Shown here: positions 61,806-64,000 of the stretch, piece after piece
Layout of the letters: each line of letters starts with the position of its first letter
Numbering within the stretch: position 1 is the first letter of the stretch
From: an uncultured Pelagibacteraceae bacterium
GTDB lineage: Bacteria; Pseudomonadota; Alphaproteobacteria; Pelagibacterales; Pelagibacteraceae
Direction of reading: 5' to 3'
Length of the DNA: 64,000 bases
Assembly (NCBI GenBank): GCA_902593905.1
Contig: CACJKF010000001.1
Location: 248,001 to 312,000, forward strand
Notes under the pieces: generated by a model
The model's input: the letters and a program-made list of their open reading frames with translations, nothing else
What the model was told of the DNA's origin: nothing
Database searches by the model: none
Program-made: the position numbers and the translations under genes

Positions 61806-62045
61806 TTATTTAATGTTATGTGAACCATCACATAATGGCTGATCATTTGTTTGTTTGCATGTACAAAAAAAAACTTTTTTTGATTGATCTGCTAAATACT
61901 TTAAAGGTGCAAATTCAGTTCCTTTATGCGAACCGTCACAAAAAGGTTGTTTAGAGCTTATTCCACATGTACACCAAAAATAAGATTTCCCCTCTAACAC
62001 ATCAATACCTATTGGGGAATCCCCAGCTCTTTTACCTTTTTTCAT
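61806..62045 (-). CDS. tandem CDGSH iron-sulfur domain protein
   Basis: WCTCGISSKQPFCDGSHKGT and FCTCKQTNDQPLCDGSH. Confidence 0.93.
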   Translation of the reverse strand: MKKGKRAGDSPIGIDVLEGKSYFWCTCGISSKQPFCDGSHKGTEFAPLKYLADQSKKVFFCTCKQTNDQPLCDGSHNIK

Positions 62046-62091
62046 TAATGCTCCTTTATATCTTTAAAATTTATTTATATTATAAATGCTT

Positions 62092-62802
62092 ATGAATATT
62101 AGATTATATCATCCAGACAGTATACTAGAAAATAAAACAAGTTTGTTAAGTAAAGAGCACACTCATTATGTTGTAAATGTCATGCGACTTAAAAGAGGCT
62201 CAAGCTTAAATTTTTTTAATAAAAGCGGAGAATGGAAAAGTGAAATAATTTTTTTAAATAAAGATAGAGTTGAAGTTAGGTTTTTAGAAAAAATTAAAGA
62301 AGCAAAAAATCTATCTAAAACCGAAATAGCAATTTGTTTGGTCAAAAAAAATCCGATGGACAATATACTGCAAAAAGCCACAGAGCTCGGTGTTGGTAAA
62401 ATAATTCCTATAGTTTCAGAGAGAACAGAAGTAAAAGAATTGAATATTGATAGAGCAAAAAAAATTGTGATTGAGGCAACTGAGCAATCTAATCAACTTG
62501 TTCCTCCAGAAATTACAGATGTGATTAAATTGAAAGATTTTTTGAAAACCTTTGATGAAACTTCAAAACTTTTATTTGCTGATGTTAATTCAAAAGATAA
62601 TTTAAAAATTGAGGATTTAAAAAACTTCAAATCCCTCTGTATATTAATTGGTCCTGAAGGTGATTTTTCTCCGGTAGAGCGTGAGTCTATCCTCCAAAAC
62701 AGAGCAGTAAAACCTTTTACGTTATCTAGAAACATTCTAAGGTCCGACACTGCCGTAATAAGCGCGATTTCATTAGTAAATTTTATCAATAACTTTAATT
62801 AA
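62092..62802 (+). CDS. rsmE: 16S rRNA (uracil1498-N3)-methyltransferase
   Basis: HYVVNVMRLKRGSSLNFFN, KATELGVGKIIPIVSERTEV, ILIGPEGDFSPVE; start 62086 also possible. Confidence 0.92.
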   Translation: MNIRLYHPDSILENKTSLLSKEHTHYVVNVMRLKRGSSLNFFNKSGEWKSEIIFLNKDRVEVRFLEKIKEAKNLSKTEIAICLVKKNPMDNILQKATELGVGKIIPIVSERTEVKELNIDRAKKIVIEATEQSNQLVPPEITDVIKLKDFLKTFDETSKLLFADVNSKDNLKIEDLKNFKSLCILIGPEGDFSPVERESILQNRAVKPFTLSRNILRSDTAVISAISLVNFINNFN

Positions 62803-62853
62803 TTGTCGCATTAATTGAAATTGTTAAATCATCTAAAAACTGTATAAAAACTC

Positions 62854-64000
<1,147 letters not shown>

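Overview
AT-rich, very gene-dense chromosomal window whose gene content and order match a SAR11 / Pelagibacter-type alphaproteobacterium. I see no mobile elements, prophage or CRISPR. Main blocks: (1) a 12.4 kb minus-strand run of 14 genes (rnd-kdsD-lptC-lptB-aroA-cmk-rpsA-ihfB/HU-pyrF-trpF-trpB-trpA-accD-folC) with no gap above about 5 nt; (2) a phosphorus block: ugpB-A-E-C-ugpQ, two small membrane-protein ORFs, phoR, pstS, pstC-A-B, phoU, phoB; (3) gcrA, argD-argF, cytochrome c, kdsB-pheA, SRP RNA-dnaX-ybaB-recR, malate synthase G, accA, csp; (4) tRNA-His-hisS-hisZ-hisG and groESL; (5) ribF-ileS-lspA, pgi, purD, LPS genes (lpxL/M-like, lpxK, waaA, msbA), ubiA, a redox/pirin/CDGSH cluster, and coxB-coxA. 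Best candidates for something new: a PhoR kinase that appears split at an A9 tract into a TM/charged-region ORF plus a soluble PAS-kinase ORF, where losing one A would fuse them; two A9 tracts in the dnaX linker, each giving an almost immediate stop in the -1 frame (gamma/tau-like output); hisS and dnaX start codons lying 4 and about 6 nt after the 3' ends of tRNA-His and SRP RNA; a three-hairpin element with a His-rich micro-ORF upstream of tRNA-His/hisS/hisZ/hisG; and a terminator hairpin embedded in hisG codons that could serve both hisG and convergent groEL. All calls come from reading sequence and the ORF track; no database search was run.
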